Position numbers and translations under genes: made by a program. A stretch of DNA of 64,000 nt from Neodontobutis hainanensis. Lineage: Eukaryota; Chordata; Actinopteri; Gobiiformes; Odontobutidae. The stretch spans positions 1,727,001-1,791,000 of the forward strand of contig JALDNG010000020.1 of assembly GCA_024349245.1 (NCBI GenBank), given 5' to 3'. Below the pieces are notes generated by a model. The model saw only the letters and a list, made by a program, of their open reading frames with translations. It did not search any database and was not told the DNA's origin. Shown here piece after piece: positions 19,721 through 31,970 of the stretch (position 1 is the first letter of the stretch; every line of letters begins with the position of its first letter).

Positions 19721-21485
19721 GAACAAGAGGCTCCGCCTCTACTCTTACCAACAGCTCAATCAACACTTCAAAGTGTGATTGTCTTATTATTGTAGCTTTT
19801 TTCATTGCAATGGTTGATGCTTTACATTTAGTCTTTGCAGAAATATTTTACATTATTTCTAAATTCTATAAAATGTTTTAATTGCATTTTCACAGTTTAA
19901 CATTTGCATATGTTGCTGTCATAAAACATATATATATATAACATATATATATTATATTTTACATATATTTTACATTATTATATTCTATAAAATGTTTTAA
20001 TTGCATTTTCACAGTTTAACATTTGCATATGTTGCTGTCATAAAACACTTATATTAATTATATATCCCAATCCTACAGATTTAACTGTGTAGTGTAACCC
20101 AGCACAATAAAAACTGGGTATTCTATTGTCAGTATGAATTATGTAAAGACAACTGACAAAAACAACATATAAATAATTGTTTATCTGTCATTTTTCCTAA
20201 CAAGTTATAATTGCTTTGTTTGCAGTCCTGCTCGTGGGTAAGTTTGTTTTTTTATTCTGTATTTTTATTGTTATTTGCAAATCCAAAAATAAATGATGAG
20301 GAATGATTAAAATTCCAAAAGATGGCTAACATTAAAAATAGGTGCTAGTGGGTGCTGTCTCCCTTTATCTAACCTGTTCATTTAAGAGTTTTGGTATACC
20401 AACAGGAAGCAGGTGGAGAAAATAGTAGCATATAAAATCTTCAGGAAAAAAAAGGTTTAAATATGTCATTTTCTATTGAGAGTAAAAAGAAAGGCTGTCC
20501 AGTTTAAACAACTGGTCCTTATTCAAGCGTTAAGCAATATCCTAGAGTTCAATACAATAATGTTGTTAACACTCACAAAGTAATCAAACCTGATTTATTG
20601 ATTTTTCTGATCTATTTGTTACATATTTATTTATTAATATACCTGGTTGGGTTCTGTCCCTAAATGAGACTTTGAATTTGATTAGATTTAACAGGCTGCT
20701 ATTATAGACAGATGTTTCAATGTTGATGTTGTTTTATTTATAATTTGTGAGTCAGCCAAAGCATTTTAGCATTAAGCAACAATTACTACAATGGCATTTT
20801 CATTTTACTGCGTGACCTTTTCCAAACTCACTGTGTCTTTCAACAGAAACAACACAATTACTGGCTTTGTTTGTAAAAATGAAGACCAAAAAGACTCTCA
20901 TGATTATAAAGTCCCGTTCATGTGCCCAGAGAAGTTTTGCAGTGAGAAAACTGTTTTACATGAATGACCATGTCATTCAGTATTGTGTTTGTTGACTGAA
21001 CAGTCTTGTATCTGCTGCTAGTGTGCTGGACCAAGTGGTTTGACCGGGATGACCCCAGCGGCATTGGAGACTGGGAACTCCTTAGTAACCTACGAGAAGA
21101 GAATCCAGGAGAAATCTGTGAAAGTCCTCTTTACATTGATTTTCAGTCTGAGGACACTAACACTCCTGCCTTCCATACTGGACAGTCATTCCTTGAGTAA
21201 GTCTTTTCTAACATTTTTAATTTAATTTATGGATGAGACACAAACAAGTAGAGGACTGACTTGGAGTTAAAAATGAACAAGGATTTTCATATAAAGTATC
21301 ATTCTCTTTTCAGAACTTGGTAGATTTAAGACTCAATTTACCATTTCAGCTTTAGTCCAAATCAAGGATTTGTCTGCCGCAATTGTGACCAGAACAGACG
21401 TCGCTTCCTCGACTACAATGTTTGCTGTCCATGTCGCTCTAATGTTGTCAAGGTAGAATTGATGGCTTTGATGAATATGATGACC
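19445..21485 (+). pseudogene. WxxW-domain gene copy C, decayed
   Basis: Remaining parts align with copy B. They are the upstream region and exon 1 (donor changed from gtgagt to gtgtga near 19777), exon 2 (20205-20237, coding ..VLLVG before gtaagttt), the second exon of WxxW domain 1 (from 20847), and both exons of domain 2 (21022-21196 and 21350 onward). The repeat exon and the CWTEWFDRDD exon are missing. The domain 1 exon has lost its splice donor: gagaaaggtatgtct in B is gagaaaact here, and it runs to a stop. In the last exon Cys is replaced (RRFLDYN for RRCLDYK), three codons are deleted and the usual stop is changed, so the frame runs to a TAA near 21485. Several independent lesions make function unlikely. 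Confidence 0.8.
19850..20050. repeat. Two-copy local repeat with AT run
   Basis: The block ttttaattgcattttcacag followed by tttaacatttgcatatgttg and ctgtcataaaac occurs twice about 115 bp apart, separated by a (TA)n run. The single-copy form is seen near 17575-17630. It lies in the first intron of copy C. Confidence 0.8.
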
Positions 21486-22734
21486 TAAAATTATTTGAAA
21501 CTTTTTAATGTTTTGTTTATTTGCTTGTTAAAATGTTTTCCCATATTTTATTTAGATTCTGTTTGACAAAAATGTTTTAGTAGTTGAAGCAGTAGTTGAA
21601 CATAACCCTCATGCGTGTCAAATCTACTTAAGAAAAAGGAATGATGTTACTCGTACCCTTATTGAAATGCATGACAGATAAAGACACTTTTAAACAATGA
21701 ATATTTGTTTTTAAAACTTTTGAGATCATGCCAGTCAGACCCATGAACACAGTTTTGTAAAAGAAACACAACACAGTCTGTTGCAGCCAATCTAGACTTG
21801 CATTGTTAAGACAGAATGCATGGCGTGCTAACTAACTGTTAAATGGGTACAAATCCTCTAAGACAGATTTGTTCTTCTTTATTGCTTACAAAATGTATTA
21901 AAACCTGTCTTAGCAGTGCATAATACATTTCCACAACAATAAAATCTGTACAGTTGCCACTGTGCAGCCAGGTAAGTGGTCAACAAACTGTGCTGCTGCC
22001 TTACGCAACCTGACACCTGCACAAAGGTTCCCATCCTTTATGGTGTTTAATCTGGACCAACAATGACACCTAGTGGACACATCAAAAATATTTCTCATTT
22101 ACAGTTTTTCTAAGTTGCTTTGGCACATTTCTCAGACCAGATCTTACAGTTTCAGAAGTACTTGTTCAACTTCCAGATGCTTTAGTTATTTTTTCAAAAC
22201 ATAAAATGTAATTTTTTTGCTGTGTTTTTACAAACGGTATTATGCTTTTGGTGCATTGTTTCAAATAAGTTTGTAAAATTGTCTGTAATTTCTTACACTG
22301 TTATTTGTTCTTTGTCATTATGATCAAAATGGATTATGCTGCTCTCAGCTAAATGGTCAAACCCCTAAATCCATATTGTCTGAGCCATTGTAACCAAAAT
22401 GTATAAATCGGTTGTCAAAGTACGTTAGACCTACCATAAAGTCCATGCATTTATGAGATATACATTGTCAAAAAATAAACAGGTCTGTGACTGAATGAAT
22501 GTGAGAGTGAGGAAGAATAGGTCAGTTAACTCTAAATACAGTAGGCTAAGGCTTTACCTTATTGTACAGTGAAAGTATTCAGACATTGCATCATTGTATT
22601 AAATCAGTACAACCAAAATGGATAACCTGACACAATATGATATATCAAATAGTCAATACACTGCTCCATCATCTTGAACACTGCCTAGGTCTCTCAGTTA
22701 CAGTCCTTACTGTTTTTTCTCTTACCTTGCAGCA
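21486..22734. other. Gene-free stretch downstream of copy C
   Basis: AT-rich sequence. A minus-strand open frame near 21910-22098 has no recognisable domain. I see no exon, RNA gene or intact mobile element. Confidence 0.5.
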
Positions 22735-23040
22735 CACTCCTCCTCTGTGTCAATCACTAACCTTGAATCGAATAAGATAGCCATGCCCATCCTCAAACTC
22801 CCCCAGGGATCAATTCCAGGGCCCCTCTTGTTTAAGCTCTATATCCTCCCCCTAGGATCCATAATCAAGACACAAAACGTTTCATATCACTCGTATGCTG
22901 ACGCATCACAAGTATACATATCTGTCTCCATCAATAATCCCCAACCCGTAAACCACCTTTTAACCACTCTCCCTGCACAATCATCTCAGTTTGTCAGTGA
23001 TCTCAACTTTCAAAAACACTTAAATACAGTTGTGCTGACA
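22735..23040 (+). mobile_element. LINE reverse transcriptase fragment
   Basis: The translation contains LPQGSIPGPLLFKLYILPLG followed by SIIKTQNVSYHSYADASQVY, the conserved reverse transcriptase block of fish LINEs. The catalytic YADD motif reads YADA here and the fragment covers only about 100 residues. It is a dead, truncated copy. Confidence 0.85.
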
Positions 23041-23539
23041 ACATGCACACTTTGGGTCCCAAACAGGTTTGAATGGCTACTATCAACAAATTATGGCGCA
23101 AAGGTAAAAAAAAAATAATAATAAATCTACAAAAGATGTTAAAACGTGTTATGATTTTTACAAAACAATTTATGTTTGGTTTTATGCACTTTTTCTGCTT
23201 TAATACTAAAATTACATACCGTTTCGACTGGGAATCGCCTATGAGCTGTCGAATGACATTTATATGGTAACTTATTTAAACCTATTACGTTTCTAACATT
23301 TTAAAGTGAATCCCAACAAAAATAACAGACTGAACAGCAAAAGATATATCAACGTTTTGATTTAACAGCCAAGCATTTTGTTAACGTCAACATTAGTTAG
23401 TTTGTTAAGTAGTTAAATTGTAGTTATGATTTACGAAGTCATTACTATCATTGTATTGTAAATTAATAAGTGTAAAAAATATACCTAGAAAACTAATTTA
23501 ACAAACTAAAGAAAGTGTGGTAGAAGGATATCGCTGCAT

Positions 23540-23785
23540 ACTATTTTATCGCGAGAGTACAATCTTCTCAAATAAAAATGCCTGGCATGTATCGCGAGAT
23601 CTACCCAGCTGTTTTGTCTGTGTGTGTTTTTTTTTTTTTTTTATGGAATTGATGCTAGTCGGTTAACACGTGGGGAGGAGAGACTGACTTTCCAGTTTCC
23701 ACAGGGACAGGTTTTGAAAAAATTGCGTATTGATATTATATCACTGTTGCTTTCATCGTGGCGGCGCCGAGGACCTTAAAGCACC
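23540..23785 (+). promoter_or_regulatory. akap1: Probable akap1 promoter and non-coding exon 1
   Basis: GC content rises here against an AT-rich background. Two copies of TATCGCGAGA occur at 23547-23556 and 23590-23599, close to the palindromic TCTCGCGAGA element known from housekeeping promoters (bound by BANP/ZBTB33-type factors). Further on, gtggcggcgccgaggacctt leads to a strong donor, gcacc|gtaagtg, at 23785/23786. The next fitting acceptor on the same strand is the akap1 coding exon at 31946. The transcription start is not resolved. Assigning this exon to akap1 is inference from order and strand. Confidence 0.6.
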
Positions 23786-25354
23786 GTAAGTGATTGTAAA
23801 TTTATGGAGAGAAATTTATGCATTTTGCAAGAAGCAGAGAGAAAGCTCATGCTAATTTGTAGCAACATAGTCACACAGTGTGACTCAGTCTAAACGTACA
23901 ATTTCAGCGCTTTAGCACATGTTGGAGATGTTAAACTCATTCATTAACACAACTTATCTTCTGTGTAAACTGCGTATAGTGTGCCGCGGCGTGGGTTAAG
24001 AGCAGCAAAGCCATGTCATTGAACCATATGCCCATACATCCAACTTTAGCTAACCTTAGTGACGTTGTGTTACTTAAATTATGCATGTAACGCGTATATC
24101 CTTGTGTTTTTTCTTTCCCAGCGAAACCGTAGTTTAAAAGACGTGTTGCTAGTAATAGCGGGCTGTGTGCGATTCATAATTCATTTGGTTTAAGTTTGCT
24201 TGAGGCCGGACCGGCTAACTGGCTAACGTAAAGGTTTGAGGCCCGTGTCACTACCCAATTTGCGCCAGCCATGCTGCTTTCTTGGATAACCAAAATTAAC
24301 ATATTAAGATATTTAAATAGTTAATTTTTTTCTATCCACGTAGGAGCTGTAGTGGCAACTATAACTATATAAAATGTGTATGGGAATATCTAACATTCAA
24401 GAACGTTATTGAGGCCATATCGTTGTTTTTGTAATTTTTGTGGGGTTTTTTTTGCCATAGTAGCATTAGTAATGTCAACATTTTCGAGGGCATTATAAAG
24501 CATTCATATTGTATTCAAAATATTGAAAGTTTTTTTATTAGTTTGACTGGTGATTTATGTTGTTTGTCCAAGAGTAGTACCCGTATCCAACATGGCAGAC
24601 CGGTTCACGCATGCGCAAATCACTTTTTATGAGTCAAATCGGGCAGCGACTCAAATAAGGCAATGACAGCCCGTCTAGGACAAGTCAGTGTGTTAATGTC
24701 CTTTTTAACCTCATGACAATGTGGCACAAGCGCTCTCTTTACTGCACCCAGAGAGACAATTACACGCCGCTTACTATTGGTGTTGTGTAATATTTCTAAT
24801 GGCAACCGAATGTAGGGTTTATTGCTGAAACTAGCCATGCTGTATGTTATTAATGGTGTCTGTAAAGTCTGGTAGACGTTAGTTTGTGGCTGATTTTTGC
24901 TATACAAATTTAGACGGCAGATAAATTAAGTTCTTAAACCTCGTTTTCTAACTGTAGTATGGTATCATTAGCTTGTCCCAACAGCGTTATGCTAGCCTCA
25001 GGTCAGATTCACCTCTAGCAATAGTTTTCATTACACAAATTAGCTTAACTACGCGTATTAATCACAAACGGTTTTATAGTGGCAGATAGTGCAGTAACAT
25101 CACACACACAGTATTGTACACTGTGGATGAGCTAAACTTATTTCAAAATTGGACCACACGGTTAAACTGATGTAATATAAGTACAAGTATTAGCATGTAC
25201 CGCTAACCCCTGCAGCTGTAAAGGTTAGCCAGTTAGCTCGTATTCATGCTCATTTAAATATGTCAAAGTTTAGTGCTTTTTATTTTTATTTTTATAGGCG
25301 AGCTTTGGCCCTACCACACACACACTGAACATAAGCTACATAAGCCATAATAGT

Positions 25355-25424
25355 CTTGGATAAATGCACATCAATTCATTTATATATATATATATAAAAA
25401 TTAATTGATGTGCATTTATCCAAG
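25355..25424. repeat. Perfect inverted repeat, 22-bp arms
   Basis: The arms are 25355-25376 (begins cttggataaatgcacatc) and 25403-25424, exact reverse complements, separated by 26 bases of mostly (TA)n. The arm-loop-arm unit would extrude as a hairpin. Confidence 0.95.
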
Positions 25425-25427
25425 CTA

Positions 25428-25580
<153 letters not shown>

Positions 25581-27361
25581 ATAGCTGTTTAAACAATCTA
25601 TTCAAAAGAAAATGTATTGAGTGTTCTTTGGAGAGTCCTAAACATTGCCTTATGTGCCTGCTCAAATGCAAAAAAAATTTTTGTATAGGTTTGGTTATTT
25701 CTAATATCCTTGACTTTTACTAGGAATTACAGTGGGGACTTTTGACAGTTTGTGTACATGAGTGCTACTTAAAAACATGAGTAACTATTGCTAATGTCAA
25801 ACATTATTGTTTTAGATTGCTAATGTTAGAAACATGGCATAAGCTTGCAATCGGTTAAGTTTATGTTTTGGCTTTTCCTTTTAGAAGCACAGTTCAGTAG
25901 GTTGGAAACCTTGCTCTAGTAGATAATAGATGTTGCTATAGTTCTTAGTTCAGTTTGGAGAAGCAGACAAGCAATAACAGTGACCAGCCATGTACTGCTT
26001 AAACACACCCAACTACATTGTGTGTTAGATGTGTAGGTCGGTTTACAGTATTTCCACAAAATATGTTGCAAATGACCCGCATTTTTGTTCAGAAGGACGC
26101 ATTGAGTCACTCCTTCTGGGAAGTGCTAATTTAGAAAACATTCTATGGCATTAGATGAAAAATAAATATACTTTCTTTGTACTGTACACTTGCACTGACA
26201 ATAGTTTCTGAAGTTGTAGAAGCCTTGTTAATTGTGATAGTGTCTTCTCACTAGTCTCATTAAGAACCAAGGATAAAGCTTGTGTCATTGCTCTTGTCTG
26301 CTTCTCCAAACTAGGATTCTGCCAACATTTACCTACTGTAGGGATTAAGTTAACCTATTCTCCTTTTTATTGATTCCCTTTTACAAAAAACTAGACATTC
26401 CCTTTAAGCGTTGTGCCTTTATAAACAATGAGCAAAAAAAAACGATGAGCAAAAAGTATCTGTTGGCTTCATAAAAACTTAATAATTTTGAGTTAAATGT
26501 GTGATAAACTCCAAAGCTAAGTCTGGTTCAGTAATGAATGCAGACATTTGATCGACATTTGATCAGAATAGTCCAATATGGAGTGTACACTACTGTGAGA
26601 ACATGGAGCCAGTGAAAGTTTATTCATAACTGTTTTGAGATTACCTTGTATGTACAGTCAGAGCTGCTTAGGTAGGCCCTCAGGATACTTTGTAACATGT
26701 AAATACAGTGTGGCCACTCCCCTCCCACAAGGTCATAGTCTGAAGCCAAACTTTAAGGTCAATGACCAGCCTACAGACTCTACAGTAAGGACGACTTTCT
26801 ACTCATTTGTGTAGAGCGGTCTATGTTGTGTGCCACCATTTAATAGTTATACTTTTACATGGTCTTCAATTAATAATGGATTCATGAGCTGAAATACTGC
26901 TCAAATAGAGACCTGGCATTTGATTGACCAAAGTTTAGTAGATTCATAATAATTTATAAAGGCATTTTCTTTCACAGACTAGAAGATGACCTGCAAAGTT
27001 ATTCAGATGATAATAGGGCAAAGCACAAGTACGACATGAGACTGCATAAAATATGGCTTTTCTCACTTTGAGGTCAAAAACTTTAAAGAGTTTGTGAATA
27101 AAAACTGCTACTGAAGAAATAGTTTTTGTCACATGGTGCAGTGTTGATTGTTATTCGTGAGTATTCTTAGTTAAAGATACATAATTTAAGTCTTTTAGTA
27201 GTTGCACTTTTTAATTTCATGTATTTTGCAGAAAAACACCATCAAAGTTGATTAAAGTTGGCTGCTTAATTAAATGTTCAGATTTTTATGTCAGCCTTAT
27301 GATTACTGCTTGAATAAGTGACTAAATACAGTAGTTTTAATAGTAAAATGTTTATTTTGGG

Positions 27362-27577
27362 GGCGGCAGTAGCTCAGTGGGTAGAGCAGTCGTCTTTCAA
27401 CCGGAAGGTAGGCGGTTCGATTCCCACTCTCCCCACAGTTCATACTGTCGTTGTGTCCTTGGGCAAGACACTTAACCCACCTTGCTTCCAGTGACTGTAA
27501 CACTGGTAATTACTGTAGAACAATGTAAGTCGCTTTGGATAAAAGCGTCAGCTAAATGAATAAATGTAAATGTAAAT
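27362..27577 (+). mobile_element. tRNA-derived SINE
   Basis: A full-length copy with head ggcggcagtagctcagtggg, B box ggcggttcgattcccactct and tail cgctttggataaaagcgtca, ending in AAATGTAAATGTAAAT. It differs from the 12718 copy at only a few positions, suggesting fairly recent activity. Confidence 0.9.
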
Positions 27578-29285
27578 TTTCAGTGAGTGGGAATGAACTA
27601 CTTCTCAGTAGTTGGATGCATGTTTGTGCATGAAAGTTACTGAAGTGTTGTTATACAGCCTAATAATCAATGACTTATTAATTAATTTCTACCAATGCAG
27701 GGTTATCACAGTTACAATAATCTTGAAATGTTGTGTCCCAAAGATGCTCTTTTTGAGCTAAAATTGAATATTACCCTCTATCACCTACTGATCATTTTGG
27801 TTTATTATTGAAGAAGTTTCTTGTGTTTACTTGGTATACTGTGATATTTTGTATTATCTCGGGTTTAAACTGTGACATCCTTTTTATTAAATTAATTTCA
27901 GTAGGAAAACATTTTCCTTGATGGTCTCGGCTTGTTCTAAAGGGGTGATGGCGTGTCCCAAAGCCTGACTCAAACAGGTAAACTAATACAAGTACAGTCC
28001 CTAAATAATGCGCAACTGAACAAATCACTTCCCGAGACAACTTGCTCTTCATGAGTCCTATTAGGGATTTGTTCAAAATTAACAAAGTGTTCAAGAACAA
28101 CCCATCACTAATGTAACCGAGGAGGGAATAGTCCAATTAAGGAGCTGGGTCTCCCCACTCTGAATTAAAACTATAAGGAGAAAAGGGCAGAAAGTTTAGC
28201 GGCTGGCAGAGAGAGCAAGAGCCTTTTGCCTTTTCCAGCTTTATAAACCTGCCATGTTGTACGTGATTTGTCGTTAGCATTAGCATAAATGAAGAGTTAT
28301 AATTTTATTAATTGGCACCATTTCTGGTTTGAGGATGCCTAGACCGGATGTGTTTAATGTAGGTCAATGAGGCCAGCCACAATGCTAAATTATGGTTCTC
28401 ATATTTCTTCTTGTTCATGTGTTGTATGTATTTTCCTTGCTATTGATCTAAAATAAAGATAATTTTAGGCTGAAAAGGTGTCTGAGTGGTTATGGCATTT
28501 TCCCTAAGCAAGTACCAATGTACGTCCAATAAAATCAGTCATGTACCTAACCTGTTGAGCTAACAAACTTTTCTAAATACTGTATGTAGAATGAAATGCA
28601 TCAATACATTCTTAAAATGCTTAATGCCAACACAAAACGGCAATAACAAAGTACCACCAGCCAAGTGCCTTACTCTCAGAGTGAAAATCGGTTTGTTTGG
28701 AATTTGGATGTCTTTTAGGCCCTGGTTATACGTACAGGGGTATTTTAATAAACGCATACTTTTTGACTCCGTTTTATAAAAATATATCTGTCCAGAACAG
28801 AGCATTTTGAAAAATATCTCCGTCAACACGGCTCTTCTGTAAACGCATAAAAGATACCACAAGATGGCAGTAAACACTGTCAGAAATTGGTGTAACAGTC
28901 AGCATGTGCAGTGAGTCTGTTTTGTTTTGGCAGCAATAAACTCTTCTGAAGGCAACAGCGATGCTGAGTCAGAAGTGGTGGTGGTGGATGTGGTGCAATA
29001 AGCTCATGAGTGCTTATGTAATAACGCAGAGTTCACCTGTTATGTGTTCTGCAGTAATGTTGTTAGTTCTAATAGACCCGGTTAACAGCCGCTGTGGTTT
29101 TTGTAGTTGTTATACACAAATCAACACCCCTAACGTCAGCGTGGATATTTGCATCCCCCACCACAGTTGTCATGTAGTAAAAACTTGGCTCTAGAGACTG
29201 GAGTCATCTTTTGTACCGGGCTGTAAACATGATTTTTATACTTGTATAGTCACCATTGGGTTTCTCCTTATATTTCTGCATTTGG

Positions 29286-29346
29286 AGCCTGCCCTCTGGT
29301 GGACGGAGGTATATTGCTGTATGGTGGCGCCCTTACTCGAGGACCT
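29286..29346. repeat. Short dispersed repeat, copy 2
   Basis: Shares tggacggaggtatattgct and surrounding text with 1296-1363. Confidence 0.6.
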
Positions 29347-29795
29347 TTTTTAAAGGGTTCCATGGGAGAGGCTTGGTCTCTATTGCATCCAGAGTTTTGA
29401 AAAGTCTTCACTTTGGGAGGCTATCTGTATATTTGTAGCCAGGGCCTCAGTTGTATCCCTCTCTTGTCTCCATAGGTCATGAGATGATTAATTTACATGC
29501 TACAGAAAGTCTTTTGTTAAATCAAAGGACATGTCCGGCACATCACACAGATTCTAAGCTGTTTGTCAATTTTCTTCAATTTGGCAAAAATAAGTCTTTA
29601 CAAAAGTAGTGCGACAACCTTCCTTTGAGTATTAGTCAGTTGTAGACTTAACAGTCATGGCTTTTATTTTTTATTTTTTTAAACCCATGGTTTTAACTGA
29701 CAATAGCAAATTTAAGGAGTTTGCTCATCAGTGAATTAAAGAATACCAGAAAATGGATTCTCTCTAAAAAGCAAATGGCCAATATTTTAAATATA

Positions 29796-30430
29796 CACAC
29801 GGGGACAGGATTGTTGGTACCCTTCGGTCAATGAAAGAAAAACTCACAATGGTCACAGCAATAAAAATCTTTATTCTGACAAAAGTAATAATAAATAAAA
29901 AATCTATGAAAGTTAACCAGTGAAAGTCATACATTGCTTTTCAACCATGCTTCAACGGAATTATTTAAAAAAATGAACTCATGGAGCAGGCCTAGACAAA
30001 ATTGTTGGTACCCCTAACTCAATATTTTGTTGCACAACCTTTTGAGGCTATCACTGCAATCAGACGATTCCTGTAACTGTCAATGAGACACCTCTCAGCA
30101 GGTATTTTGGCCCACTCCTCATGAGCAGACTGCACCAGTTGTTTCCGGGTAGAAGGGTGTCTTTTCCAGACGGCATGTTTCAGCTCCTTCCAAAGATGCT
30201 TAATAGGATTGAGGTCAGGGCTCAAAGAAGGCCACTTTAGAATAGTCCAATGTTTTCCTCTTAACCATTTTTGAGTGTTTTTTAGCTGTGTATTTTGGGT
30301 CATTGTCCTGTTGCAAGACCCATGGCCTGCGACTGAGACCAAGCTCTCTGACACTGGCCAGCACATTTCTCTCTAGAATCCCTTGATAGTCTTCAGATTT
30401 CATTGTACCCTGTATTGTACCCTTTACTGT
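29796..30430 (-). mobile_element. Tc1-like transposon, truncated
   Basis: On the minus strand two overlapping frames give the C-terminal half of a Tc1/mariner transposase: WVLQQDNDPKYTAKKHSK in one frame, then HWTILKWPSLSPDLNPIKHL and WKELKHAV in another, so at least one frameshift is present. The conserved DNDPKxTA and SPDLNPIxHLW blocks contain the second and third catalytic acidic residues. The outer end near 29797-29840 (ggacaggattgttggtaccc) resembles a Tc1 inverted repeat. The N-terminal half and the other end are missing. Confidence 0.85.
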
Positions 30431-31250
30431 AAACCTTTCAGTATAGAGGGAAGATGGTTGATTTGGGGGTTTGCTTGATCGAGTGAGAGGAAGTATGGAT
30501 TTATTTTCATTTTATAATTTTTTTTTCTGTGCTGGGGTTGCCCTTTCTTCAGAGATAAATGAAAATACTCACTGACAAAGTATTTCTGGGGGACAATTTG
30601 TGTGAGCAGCTGCCAGTGCGGGCCGTGACTGTGTGCTGGCAGGACGTGATGGAGTCACATGTGGTGCATACCTCCAAGTGCTGCTCTGTTAAGGAAAGGC
30701 ATGCACTCGCAACCTTTTTTTAACGCAGTGAGCAGAAAGTTCAGAGGGCACTTTGGCTCTAGTTGGCAACTCTTGAGTCTGAAACTGTATGTACACAGAT
30801 AATCCTGCTACGGTTGTGGCTGTGCAGTAGGGTCACAGATGACAAGCTGTTTACATTAATTTACCTGAGCCCTTGTTCTCAAGCATTACAGCTGGAGAAC
30901 ATGTTTTTACATGTTGTTGTTATTATGATGATAATGACTAGAGGTCGTCAATGTTGTCTGCACACTGTTGGACATGCACACAACTATAAATACGCAGGTC
31001 CCAAAAACAAATTGTTAAATGGAACTGACTAGAACACATTTAGGGTAGGGTATTGACCTTTTTTTAAAATGTAGAAAGCAAAAATTGTAAATGGTTGGCA
31101 TAATGGATTCCAATTTTTGTTTTTAATTATTTTAAATTGAACTAATTGAATTCTTTTGTCATTGTACAATAGATAAATGTTTGCAACTCCTTGATTTAAA
31201 AACAGTGCCCGTAATAGATTAATTAATGCAGTGAGCATTGGAAAAAAAGG

Positions 31251-31290
31251 TTAAAGCAAAAGCATCTGACTCCAGATGCTTTTGCTTTAA
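31251..31290. repeat. Perfect 18-bp hairpin with 4-base loop
   Basis: The arms at 31251-31268 (ttaaagcaaaagcatctg) and 31273-31290 are exact reverse complements around the loop actc. It lies about 0.66 kb before the first coding exon of akap1. Confidence 0.95.
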
Positions 31291-31970
31291 TCTGTTCTTC
31301 AGAATGACCTGGATGACTGACCTCCACAATCAGTGAGTATTGAAATGATGCATTATACATGAAACAAAAGTGAGTAAAGACAATTGAACAGAACATGATA
31401 GAGAAAAACATTTTTTACTTCTTGGAACAGGAACAATATTATGAAAAGCAACAAAGCCTACATGGCATTTCGAGCAGTATTTCTAGTTTGCCGATTTTTA
31501 AAATACTTTTGTGAATGAGGTTGTAATTAAATGAGACAAGCACAGCTTTAGCGCCAGTTAAACCCTGATGCAAAGGGCTCTTTTCTACCAAATAAATTTA
31601 GTCAACTTAAAAACTCCACAAATCATCTTTTGAGGGCACACAATGGCATATAATGCTCTCTGTCACAGCAGTATTCCTTTAGACTTTTTCTTTTTTTTGC
31701 CAATAGTTTTGTCCTATTCCTCTGAACTGCTCCTTTTCTGGTGAAAGCTATACATAATACAAAGCCTGTGTCATTGCTTGCTTTTCAAAATGGGGCTGAC
31801 AGATGTACTGCAGGGAATAAGTTACCTATTACTATTTCTTAGGCTCTTTACAAAATGTTGAACTCCCTGAAGTGTGTGAATAAAATATTCTAAAAATTAT
31901 ATTCTGTAAAGCTTCTTAAACTTACAACTTGTTTCTGTGTTGCAGGTTTAGCTGCTAGTGTCTTGTGGAA

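Noticed and set aside
28560..28877. Overlapping frames on both strands in akap1 intron 1
   Set aside because: No homology recognised. The text near 28715-28800 looks like a fragment of a dispersed element rather than a gene.
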